A DNA stretch of 64,000 bases from Anisus vortex (taxonomy: Eukaryota; Mollusca; Gastropoda; Planorbidae): NCBI GenBank assembly GCA_949126835.1, contig OX421507.1, positions 14,546,202-14,610,201 on the forward strand, written 5' to 3'. Under the pieces are notes generated by a model. That model had not been told where the DNA came from, searched no databases, and was given only the letters and a program-made list of their open reading frames with translations. The first letter of the stretch is position 1; each line of letters begins with the position of its first letter. Below are positions 41,996-53,602 of this stretch, one piece after another. The translations under genes were made by a program, and so were the position numbers.

Positions 41996-42595
41996 TAACC
42001 AGATTCTAGATTGTTGAGCAATCGATTAGGAGCAAGAATTGATAAAATTTCGTTGGCAGTGTCTTTTTTAAACATGAGTCAAATACGAGCATGTAAAGTG
42101 CATCGTAAAGGTCCTCGCGACAGTCTCGAGCCCACCTGAAGAAATATAGGTGGCCGGGAATTTAGATGTATACATAATCTCCATATGTCCGAGAGATTGC
42201 CGAACTCGCCCGCAGAACAATTCGTGAGCGGGAGACTGAATGATGGTAGACGAGCTGTGGCGACTCAGACTGATACTAAGAGTGGATAATCAGTTTAAAA
42301 CAATGTTGTTGTTTTTTAATGCATAAAGGCTTTTCAATATTTAATAACTCTTTTTTTTTTAAATAATGAATGAACTCGTACATGTGTAGTTATTAGATTT
42401 GTATTGAAAAAGGAGCACGCGTTATTTTCTCTTTAAAACGTTCCCTACCAAGGTGACAAATAAATACTAAGCCCAAATGCCAAAACGTCATACAGGGTCA
42501 AAGGTCGTATTAATTTGTCAGAGCAAATTTTGAAAATAAGCTAAACCAATCCATTCTAATAAATAAAGGGTATACAGATGTGAGTAATGAGGACT

Positions 42596-42940
42596 CTATT
42601 CACTAATTGTGCCATCGGATGGGACATCCTTGGTAGATCTTATAAAACTATGTGGAATATGCCTTATTTTTGTACTTAGATTTAGATTCAAAAGAACAAT
42701 TCCAGTTGACATGTTACTAACATTTCTGCTTGTCGTGTATTTCTCTCCCTTTTCTGCCGCTTCGCACACATTATTGGGATCACCACTGAGCTTTGATATA
42801 TTAATATATTGGTCAGTGCTGGAGATCGCCAGGAGATTACTGTGGGTCTTGGTGTGGTCCGTGAGTACAGTGGAACTGTAAAAACTCACAAAATCTTTAA
42901 ACAAGTTTACTATTTGATAGAGCAGTCCACTTGGGGACAC
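42596..42940 (-). other. Unassigned open frame, 114 codons, opposite CPT1
   Basis: The minus strand is open for 114 codons from Met (MSPSGLLYQIVNLFKDFV onward), and two plus-strand frames are open over the same DNA. Base composition is less AT-rich than the surroundings. I recognise no family, no splice sites and no codon pattern that decides the strand. It could be a repeat relic or chance. Confidence 0.2.
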
Positions 42941-43101
42941 GGGGACATTGCCATTCCTATAGCCAAGACCGTCCCTATGTTTTTATCTGTTGTTGTTTTT
43001 CTTATATTAAAATGTTGGACTTATCATTATGATTGCAATATTATCGTGCATTCAATAACAAATGACAACAACTAAAAATTAATATATTTGTCATCTTTCA
43101 G

Positions 43102-46100
43102 AACGCGTGGCTGTATGCAGCATAATCACAGTATGTGGACTTGTACTTTTTTCAGCCAATGTATTGGTTCGAAGGTTGGCACTCAGAATACTATTGGCAC
43201 GCAGGTTTTGGATGTGTAAGTTATGTCACAGATTATATGTGCTTTATCGCAGTGCTAGATGTGTATTTCTGCAATAGCACGGTTTTGAGTGTGTAATTTG
43301 TGTGCTATATCACAGTTCTGGATATGTAAGTTATGTACTATTTCACGATTCTGGGTCTGTAAGATGTGTGCTATTTCAAGATTGTGAATGTGTAAGTTGT
43401 GTGCCATATCACGGTTGTGGATGAGGATTTGTGCGTTAGCAGGGTTTTAGTGTGTAGGCCTAAAGCGTGTATGCTATATCACAGTTCTGGATGTATAAGT
43501 TAAGTGCTACACCAAGTTTTATGGTGTGTACAATGTGTTTTTTTTATGTGAAATAACAGTGTTTAAACACACTCTCCACCTCGCCGCAAATGTTTGACAC
43601 CCCTCCCTCCCTAGGTGCGTGATGTCATTTATGATCAGCCTATGTAAAGCTCAATCTTAAAAACTCTTACTTGTTTGTGAATGGCAAAACAAATACAGTC
43701 AAAAAATACATTATTTAAATCGACGTATGATATGGCCAAATATTATTAGTCAACATATATCTAAGTTTGTTATTTTTTTCACATGTGTATTTTGTTTTAT
43801 TTAGACGAACATCCAAATCAGCGCTCATACACCACTTTCTTATGGGGTGTTTTAGTGAAGACACTTTGTGGTTGGAAGCAAACAACTTACTGCTACCAGA
43901 GTAGTCTCCCTTCACTTCCAGTTCCAACACTTCATGAAACATTGAACAAACTGATTGTCTCCCTTCAGCCATTGTATGCAAATGATCCACAGAAAATCAA
44001 AGAGATCGAAATAGAAGCTAGAAAGTTTCAGGTCACAATAAGTTAATTCCAATATATTTAGATTAAACCTAGAAAGCTTAATGATGAAAAGGGGAAATTT
44101 CTTTTTTTTTTTACAAACTTTACACTTAGTGACTTAGATGATTAATCAATTCAATAATACATTGATGATTAATCAACTAGTCAATTATGATTAGGCCTAC
44201 TGAAGTAATAAAGTGAAAATGTTAATAATTTGATGTTCAAAGACATAGTCACATGGGTAGTAAAGACAGAACTATCTATTATTTTTGTAAAGATTAGGCT
44301 ATTATCATTAATTTCGTATTTAGTTGTTTATGGTGAATGATCAAATTCTATCAAAAAATTATTTAAAGCCATACAATCTGTTTCAAAATGTACATAATTA
44401 TCCTTAATTTAATAATTGGCTTGCATTTAAATACTTCATGATACTTTAGATCAAACCAAAAATCTCAAATGACTATTATATTCAATGTTAAATATATATT
44501 GAATCATTTTAATCTCTACAGGAAACAATGGGAAAACAAGCTCAAAGACTACTGGTTCTTCGATCCTGGTGGAAAGATAACTACATAGATAACTGGTGGT
44601 AAGATTTGTGTGGTTTCTAGCTACTGGTATCTAAACAAATTTAATTGAACAAGTTTCTCTCACAATTTATAACATCTAATTTCGTTAAAAACTTGTTTGT
44701 GAATGTGTTTTAATTCTTTTTTTTATTTCCAACAGGGAAAAATATATTTATCTAATGTCTAGAAGTCCTCTAGTCAACAATAGCAATTATTATATAATGG
44801 ACCATTGTTATTGGACTCCTACGAGTAAAATGTGTGCTAGGTAAAAATGATACATTTTTAACATTCATAGCACACAAATTAAGTTGTTTTTTAATATATA
44901 GTATCAAATGGAAGGCATAAATTTATAGTTGCTCTATCTTTTTTTTAACTACATGAACAATTTAGTTACTGTTTAGTTTCATTTGGTATTGAAAAAGAAA
45001 AGAATATTTCATGAAATGCTTACATTGTTATAGAGATTACCCTTTTTTATTATCTTTAAAAAATCATAATAATAACATTATGGAAATTACAACTTTTTAA
45101 TTTAATGATGCTCAAGTGAATTTAAGTATTTTAGCTGATTCATTTTGAGATTCTAAAAATAAAACTCATGTATGGTCATTTAGTTTAAGACATCCAGGCT
45201 TTTGCTTAAAGGAGGGACAATACCAAATATTGACGCAATAATCTTATCTATCAAAGGAGCGTCTGTAATGTATAAGATAAGATAAAATATTAAATAACTC
45301 TTTCAGTGTAAACATTTCTTTCTATAAATATAGATAGAAACTAAACTATACATGGGATTAATAGTAAAGACAACTCATTGGTGTTTGCAGTGACTTAATA
45401 AACTGATTTGCTTATTAACTTTGCAGAGGTGCTAGCTCCCTCTATCAAGTTCTACGTGTACGGGAGATGATCTTAACTGGAACCCTGGAGCCTCTCATTA
45501 TAAGACAGACAGTTCCTGTTTGTATGGAGCAATACAAGAGAATATTTTCTACAACCAGGTAAGACTCTCTGTTTTAGTCCATGTCCAAATAAGCCTGACA
45601 AAAAAAACAAGTATCTCTTCAGTATTCTTGCAGCAGAGCATTGATGGCATTCTGTAGGGTTCTGGTTCAAATCCTCATAATGCCTTATTTTTAAATCTGA
45701 TGTAGGCCCTAATGTGCATCTAAACCCTTATTAGGGTCATTCAACATAAATTGGTAAAAAGAGGCTTGATATGGTTTTGTAAACACTATTGAACTCTTAT
45801 TCACTTGTTCTTTGGACCTAATTAGTCTGTTAATGGACTTTAAATTAGTCTGTTAATGGACTTTATTTTGCTTCAAATTTCTCCTTTGATACCATATGCT
45901 ACTCAAGACATTTGAGTTTATCTGAACTTGATAACCAAGAAATTAAATGGCTAGATTCAAAAACCTAAATTTGTTTACTTTTCCAATCCTCTATGTTTGC
46001 ATCTACAAGATTTGGAATTGATGACTAACACATTAGAAAAATATTTAATCCTTGATTTAATACATTAACTATAGTATGACCACCTACATTCTAACCTGAT

Positions 46101-49100
46101 TTATACAAATAGGAATTTAAATTATCATATGCCTAGGCATGCATCAAAGTATAATATGTTTACTAATGGCATTAAAATTCTAAGAATTACTTTTTTCATA
46201 TCTTCAGAGTACCTGGTGAAGAAGTTGATGTCTTAGAGAGCTACCCTCCAAACAAGTCTCAGGTTAGTAACACTATTTATTTTGTACCTAATTTCAAACA
46301 ATTAATACAATATTAAATTAAAGTAGCTATGAATAAAGAATTCTTTTTATTTTAATTTCTACACTTATTTCAGAGTTGGTTCATATTTATATAGTTTGAA
46401 AATCTATTTGCTGATTTAAATAAATCATCTCATTTCATTGCAGCATATAGTGGTCAACAGGCGTGGGCTTTTATACAAAGTAGATGTTATTGACCAGAAT
46501 GGTAAATTAATTGGCCCTTGTGCTCTGCAGAAACAATTGGAATGGATAGTTGCAGATGCTGATGTTCAGTTCGGTTAGTTATGAAGATCTAGCCTATACA
46601 TTGAATGCTGTTGTGTTGTTGTGTGTTTTTATTCTTTATCTTGGATCATTAAGGATCAGTTAAAAATATGTGAATGTATTTTTATAAAGTTTATTGGGTA
46701 GTATTTATAAACATATTCAATACAAAATTATCTTAGGACACTGCATTGGTGTTCATTTTTTGTTATTAAAACTCAACATTTTAATTTGTAAATATTAACC
46801 GTAAGCTGTCTAAGCAAAATCAGTCATCATGTTTAATAATATGGAAACTGTGAAGACTACATAGTTGTGTTCTGATAACATTATAAGTTTTAAGCTTGTG
46901 TGTCTCATCATTTTATAGAATACTGATATTTAACTTTAATCAAAAGAGAATGAAGTATTTATAAGTATTTTCAGTAGGGCCTATAATTTTCTTGTTTTGT
47001 GTAGCTACTGTATCCGAATCTGAAAGATTGATTCCAGTGCTGACTTCAATGGACAGAACACACTGGGCAAAAACAAGACAAGAGTTTTTCTCTTCTGGTC
47101 TGAATAAAGAGTCATTAAGTTGTGTAGAGTCAGCCATTTTATTTGTAAGTTTTCATTACTAATATTGCCCTTTCTTCCTTCTTTTAATATTGCATAATCT
47201 TATATCAGTCTATACTCCAGCGATGCTAATAATTAAATACATTATCTTATCTCTAAAAAAAAAAAAGAGGTTCAAAATTTTATAATTAAAAATTAAAATA
47301 TGGTATATATACAAAAAGGAATTTTTTTAATATATTTCAGATGGTTTTGGATACAGAAACATTTAGTAGTTTGTCTTCAAGGGCTGCACATCTCATTCAT
47401 GGTCAGGTGGGACAATTTTGGTTTGATAAGTCCATCCAGGTATGATAATGATAACATTTTATCTACTTTTATAGAATAAGTTAAGTACTGTATAAGTTAA
47501 GTACCCCCTATCAGGTATTTGATTAGTGAAGCAATTTCTTTACTCACAGCCTACACGGTTGTGTAAAAACACAATGTCCAGCTAACTGACAAACTTATAT
47601 CAGGTATTTGATAGAGATGATTACACTCCAGAACACAACCAGTATTTAGCTCAGTGAAAAATCCTAATTTTATGAGACTTCAAATCCAGACCTGTTAATT
47701 CAGTCCAAGACACTGTCACTAGATTACAATATCATTAATTAATTTATTTATTGTTGTTTTTCTTTCTTCTTTCATTAAACTTACTTCTTGTGGACATTCC
47801 TTACTGAATATAATACAACTTGTGAATATAATTTAATATTACAAGGAAATTAAAATTAGAATTATTTTATAATTAGCCGCGAACAAGAAAAGTAAAATCA
47901 TTTTTACTTACATATGCTTCAAAAATAAGTTAATCTCAATGGGAATTAAAGGTTGTGTATATATACTTTTCTGATAGCTAATATTTATGCCTGATGGCCA
48001 CATGGGATTGAATTGTGAACATTCATATGCTGACGCTCCAGTTGTAGCTCATGTTGTGGAGTATAATTTCACTTATGAGTAAGTTTTCAATTAATCATAT
48101 ATCATTTAGGGGCCTCAAAGTGACATATTTTAAATGCCAATAATAATTTTTGGAAATTCTAATGTTCAAAATTACCAGTAAGTAATTGACAAATGATCTA
48201 TGATCAGTTTGGTCCGAAGGGTACTTTTTTTTTTTAATTGACAAAAATGACAACCCCTTTTTCATTATTGGCAAATATTCTGACATTTTATCATAATTTG
48301 AATATCTCTCAATTTATATGCTGAAATACAAATTTTGTTTTCAAATTTAGGATCTTGTCAGAACTATACAATTCAGAGGGTGATTGCATTGACATTAATC
48401 ATAATAGTCTACTCCAAAAACTGAAGAATTCACCAAGTTTACTGCAATGGGAAGTTGATGTAAAACTGTCAAATGTTATAACCAATGCTTGTGTTCAATC
48501 TAATAAGGTATTGTATAACTTTCATAACGAGTAAACAATAATTTTAGCATCACTGCAAGTATTAGTATTATTTCTAAGAGAAAATTAATACATATATGCA
48601 TATTTACCTTACACAATTTTAACATGTTTTTCATCGTGTAAAAATAATTTCATTGAAAAAATACTTTTAAAAAAAGGAAAAAATACTTTTACAAAATGAA
48701 AATATACTTTTACAAAATGAAAAAATACTTTTAGAAAATGAAAAAAATACTTTAAAAACATGAAAGTAAAACTAAATAGTAAAAAAAAAAAACAATCATA
48801 ATTTCAGATGCACTTATAATTTCTACCTCATAATTATTAAAACCCTTATTGTGTTAGAGTAGTAACATGAAAATAAAAATCCAATACCGGTAGGTGCTTA
48901 TTGAAATATAAATAGAAGCTTGACATTACATAATATTTATCTATTTAATTACAAATATCCATCATTTTAAATCAAAATGAATATCTTTTTTATAATTTTC
49001 CTTAATTTAAGAACAATGAAGACCTTGACCTTGTTGTCTATGATCATGAGCAATTTGGTAAAGGTGCCATTAAGAAATGCAAACTAAGTCCTGATGCATT

Positions 49101-51771
49101 TATTCAAATGGCTGTAATAACGACCCACAGAAAGTTAACAAATGAAGCTGCATTGGTGTATGAGGTAAAGATCTTTATACACAGATAGAATATATACCGT
49201 GTAAATTGGACACAGTGATCTTACAAAAACATCAGCACATTTCAATTGCCATTTAGAGGGTCGCAGGGTTTTAAAACGGGTTAAATGTCAAGATATTTTA
49301 AAGGGTTGGGATGTCTCTGACTCTTCCCAACTATAACAGATACCAGACAATAGTTTTTGGAAACCGAAGCCTGGCTGATAATATGCTATCCACACAATCT
49401 CTTCTATGCCATGGTCATCATGGGTGGAATAGATGCTGTTGTTTTTTCTCATGGAACAACATGGTCTGTTAGTGATATTTTACTTCCTTTATACAGTGAA
49501 ACCGTTAGAATAACAATGAATGGGGGACTAGAAAATCATATACCGGTAGCATATAATGGGGGTAGGGTCACTTTAGTAAGGGTTTTGCAGTTTTTCTTTT
49601 TTTCAAGCCTCTACATCACTGATCTATATACATGGATTAGCAATGTCTATGTCTAAGAATGCATGGGAACATTAGACTAGATGTATAACATTGATCTTAA
49701 ATATTAAATGTTTCATTCTAGAAGACTTAATGTTATAAATTACCCAACAATCAAAATAACATGGAACATTTGACAGTGACAATCTTTCATTCATTCAGTA
49801 GATTTCTATAACAAAAAATAAATACCATGCTTTTAAACAATTATAGCCTACAAGAGAATATTTTCTAACCAGAGTAAGTGAAGATATATAAAAAGCAGAT
49901 ATTCTGTTGCTATAATGAGATTCAAATATTCATGTATATATAGATTAGTGCTTTACATAGGTATAGATTGTGTAAAATATTGCACTTTTATTACTGTTAC
50001 CAGTAAAATATGTAATGGCATGAAATATTAAGAAACAAAAATTAAGTTATGTTTTCGGTTTTACTTATTGGGTTTTTATGATGGAACAGTCTAAATTTAA
50101 AGCACATACTCTCATAGCAAACAAAGGACAGCCAACCACATTTATCTGCAATATTTTACATATTGTAGCTATCGTACATGATGTTTTAAAGTCTATTAGC
50201 ATATTTTAATAAGAGTTATTGTTTATTTTGTGTTTCAGTCATCAATGACCCGATTATATAAAAAAGGCAGGACAGAAACAGTTCGCTCTTTAACAAAAGA
50301 AGCTAATGATTTTGTGGTTGGCTTTCTAAATCCAGATGTTTCTACAGAAGAAAAGCGCCATCTTTTGTGTAAAGCTTGCGACAAACATGCAGACATGTAC
50401 AAAGATGCAATGAATGGCAAAGGAATAGACAGACATCTTTTTGCACTTTATGTTGCAAGTCGGGGCTTAGGCAATGTGAGTAAAAATGTATCACTAAGAT
50501 AGATGGCGCTATCTCCTACTTCTGTTCACAGGAAGGTTGTTTATTTAACAAACTAACACATATTTACAAGTGTTCCTCTGGATGAGGCTTAAAATTAACA
50601 CCTGATTTCAATGTATTTTTTTTGCTAATGATGGTCAAAGTCAAATGATTAGTTTATCTATCTATGCCATTTACATTTTAGAAAGCTCAGTGCTAAATAT
50701 AATAATATATGAGTTGTTCCATATAAATTAATTTCCTACTACTACTGTCACTCCTCAGCATTTTTTACAATAATAAAATGCCAACACTTACACTTAACAT
50801 TAATAAGCAGATATTTAACTTTTTTTTCTACAGGATCCTGAGTTTTTAAAAAAATATTTATCCCTGCCTTGGACTTTGTCTACAAGCCAACAGCCTCAAC
50901 AACAGGTAGATTTGTTTTTAAATGTGTCATAACTTGCTAGACCTTAAATGTTAAATAAAATGTACCTGTACATTAAATGTTATAGAAATTGTGTGCTAAT
51001 TCTTTTTAATTTATTTGTTGTTGAAGTTTAATTGTTTTATCACTTTGATTATGCCAAAATACTGCGCTCTTTTTTAAATTTATCTCATACTTCTATGGCA
51101 CAAATATACAAATGTTATATATATTTGGAAAGGTCATTATCTTGTCTAAAGTTTGGTTTAGTTTAAATTAAGATTGGTTGAGACCCGGCTAGGCTACGGC
51201 TCAGCGCGTGGTGGCACCCATCGCCTTTATTTTCTCATATATTTATTTCTTATACTGGGCCACTGTAGTTTAAGGGCAGGGTTGTGGAAGATCTTTAAAA
51301 AGGTCTTGTATCTAAATCTTTGCTTCTAATTTTATTTCTGGTCTTGTTCCCATGGCTCACAGCTCCGATAGATGCCTGAAATCAATTGGATAAATCAAGG
51401 TTGGCCCAGTGTTGTGCTAGTCACAAAATCACTTGTTTGTATGCCATGGCCACTGAAATCTAGGAAAGTCGAATTACCCGCCCCAAAAATCTTTGCATTG
51501 ATATAAATTTGCTTTGTTGTTGATTTTTATTTAGATATCCTGGGCACCTTCTTGCGCTGACCCTAAATATAGTCACCTTCTCTGCCCTGGTGGTGGTTTC
51601 GGTCCTGTTGTTCCGGATGGTTACGGCATCTCGTACATGGTTGCCGGAGACTTGCGGATATTCTTCCACGTGTCCTCATGGAGATCATCAGACAAAACTG
51701 ACTCTGCTAAATTCATCAAAACACTATGTCAAACTATGAAAGAGCTAAAAAGTTTGTTTGCTGACAGCTAG
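43102..51771 (+). CDS. CPT1: Carnitine O-palmitoyltransferase 1 (15 exons, N-terminus missing)
   Basis: Outer mitochondrial membrane enzyme that transfers long-chain acyl groups from CoA to carnitine, the rate-setting step of fatty-acid import. Exons: 43102-43215, 43805-44031, 44522-44598, 44736-44840, 45427-45558, 46208-46262, 46444-46573, 47005-47144, 47341-47439, 47978-48078, 48351-48507, 49012-49164, 50239-50475, 50834-50905, 51535-51771. All phases join, giving 677 residues. Visible are TM2 (VCGLVLFSANVLV), YCYQSSLPSLPVP, SWWKDNYIDNWWEKYIYL, VPGEEVD, the catalytic His in LNCEHSYADAPV, SSMTRLYKKGRTETVRS, GIDRHLFALYVASRGLG, LSTSQ, and CPGGGFGPVVPDGYGISY. Mammalian CPT1A has 773 residues; the absent roughly 95-105 correspond to the cytosolic N-terminus and TM1, which bind malonyl-CoA regulation sites. 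Exon 43102 starts in phase 1 and is preceded by a stop in frame, so an upstream exon must exist. Confidence 0.94.
43196..43545 (+). repeat. Degenerate 33-bp minisatellite starting at a CPT1 splice donor
   Basis: The first unit is the end of the 43102-43215 exon and its donor (GGTTTTGGATGT|GTAAGTTATG). About eight diverged units follow, such as AGTTCTGGATATGTAAGTTATG, GATTCTGGGTCTGTAAGATG, GATTGTGAATGTGTAAGTTG and GTTCTGGATGTATAAGTTAAG. Several keep GTAAGT or GTAAGA. The spacing is about 30-40 bases. It is the same architecture as the SCLY array but older. Confidence 0.82.
45217..45287 (+). mobile_element. LINE 3'-tail fragment in CPT1 intron
   Basis: GACGCAATAATCTTATCTAT, AAAGGAGCGTCTGTAATG and TATAAGATAAGATAA match the tail of the LINE at 57.6 kb. 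Confidence 0.65.
48655..48760 (+). repeat. Short A-rich minisatellite in CPT1 intron
   Basis: About five units of roughly 20 bases, AAAATACTTTTACAAAATG and close variants. It lies between the exons ending at 48507 and starting at 49012. Confidence 0.85.
49290..49490 (+). mobile_element. Old diverged SINE family A body
   Basis: GGGATGTCTCTGACTCTTCCC, AACTATAACAGATACCAGAC, CTATCCACACAATC and CTATGCCATGGTCATC follow the order of the family body with many substitutions. The head is not recognisable. The open frame across it is a product of decay. Confidence 0.55.
51335..51480 (+). mobile_element. Old diverged SINE family A 3' part
   Basis: AGGTTGGCCCAGTGTTGTGC, TAGTCACAAAATC and GTATGCCATGGCCACTGAAA correspond to the GTGCTGGCCACAC and ATGCCGTGGCCACAG body words. 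It ends about 50 bases before the last CPT1 exon. Confidence 0.55.
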
Positions 51772-53602
51772 AGAAAGAAAGAAAGCCCTGTGATTTAACT
51801 TCTGGCTATTTATTTATTCTGTATTTGTTTTGATGTGCTCTTGCCGTTCATTATAAACAAATCTGCTCATGGTCTTTCAATATAATTTAGTGCTTAGATG
51901 ATAAGTTTATTATGAAAAGTATTGGGAGAGGTAAATAGAGATAAATCAAAATTGGTTCCTTAATCAAGAAATAATCTATTACAAAATAAGATTAAGAGCA
52001 AAAAAAACTAAATTAAATTTTATCTTTTTCACTACAGTAAACTACCGGGTATTGTAAATTCTAAAGTTTAAGTTTAAGGTTGTCTGACAAACAACCATTT
52101 TTTAGAGTAGGAGCACTGTTTTATATTCATTCAATTAATTTTGAAAATAAAATAATGAGGGCCCACAAATTTTTTTAAAAATATATTTAAACATTTATTT
52201 ATTTTATAAAAAAATATTTTCAGATATACATTCTTTTTTTAAATATATTAGAATTTGTTATTTAACGTATATGTGCAATATTTATAGAAATTGTTTTTTT
52301 TTCTTCAAATGTACCAATATCATTACATTGTTTTTCTGATTTTAGTTGCAGATCGAAATACATTTTGCAATGTGGTTTTATATCTTCCTGCTGTTAATAT
52401 TCTTTGTCATTAGTAATATTTTTAAAATGTGCTAATTAATTATATGCTCAATACAATGACTTAATGGAAAAAAAGATTTAGCAAATATAAAAAAATAAAT
52501 ATTTAATAACAATAAAAAAATGTATTTTGCAATTATTTGTACAAATATTTATTTTTCAACAAATATTTATTTTTCAGTGTTCATAAATCAATGCAAGATT
52601 GTAACAATGTCATTTGTACATTATACATTCCTTTAAACCCAAACCAACAGTACAACAGAATAGCAATTTATTAATACTTTACAATACATTATCATTGTAT
52701 CATTTCATTATTTTAAAACTTTTTTTTACATTAAATTGATGAAAATGACCCAAATAATTATCAACCATACTTCAAAAAATATTTCAATATCTCAAACAAA
52801 ATTTTTTTTTTAAATACATAAACATCTTTCTAAGAGAAATGTAATACCAAGTAGCTATATTATCATTAATGATGGCATCAGATAGATATGCACATTTAAT
52901 TTTATTGAAAGTTTCCTTCTCAAACAAATATCTGTATAAGATGAAGAAAATAAGAAGAAACAGTCAGTGCATCTGAATGCTGGCCACCAAATCCTTTCAT
53001 ATGCAAATGACAGATGATGAGCTCTATTAATTGGTAAATCAACCCAAAGAGAACTTTGAAACTTAAATAATTCCTTAAAATGAGATTTACTTGTTTGTAT
53101 ACGTATAATTATCACTAAAGGTGGTCTAAGATACAATTGTAATTATTATTACTGAATATTACTAATATTATTTCGTTCAAATCAAAGACTTAATAAAATA
53201 CTTTTTTTTAACTCAATATTTAGCAATATAATAACACAAATGAAAAATAACCACTCACTATTATTGTTGTGATTAAAGTTGCATAACATGGAACAAACAA
53301 TTAACACTGACCTCATTTGTAAGACTACTCCAATAATTGCACCTTTGTAATTTGTAACTCGGATTGATTTATTGCTGAACACTAAGTGAACAAGTAAAGT
53401 TTTAGAAAGTCTACATACTTCGTGAAATATTTAATAGTGCAGTAATTCAAGTTCAACAGAGCGCAGATTGTTACAAATTAGACAGTAAAACTCTATTTTT
53501 TGTTGAGGAATTTTTTTTAATCACATTTGAAATTTATACATATATACAAGATGGATGAGCAACAGACACTGTCATGGATGACCCATTTTAATCAGGAATG
53601 GC
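51772..53602. other. 3' region between convergent CPT1 and CENPS
   Basis: AT-rich sequence expected to hold both 3' UTRs. AATAAA-type words on the plus strand near 52145-52160 and 52490-52500 could end CPT1. TTTATT on the plus strand near 53365 (AATAAA on the minus strand) could end CENPS. No further gene, repeat or RNA is evident; the short open frames here carry no recognised motif. Confidence 0.5.

Larger units (their letters stand above)
33043..43101. other. Ten-kilobase region without recognised host exons
   Basis: Between the SLC6 stop codon and the first visible CPT1 exon I find no exon supported by homology. The contents are LINE and SINE fragments, a purine-rich repeat, microsatellites and a 26-bp minisatellite, listed separately. 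The stretches 33420-34180, 34590-35170, 36650-38290, 38960-40070, 40330-41300 and 42000-42590 are AT-rich and show nothing further. CPT1 5' exons and its promoter ought to be here or upstream, but could not be identified. Confidence 0.55.

Noticed and set aside
49357..49656. Plus-strand frame of 99 codons
   Set aside because: It covers a diverged SINE body and continues into intron sequence between two CPT1 exons.
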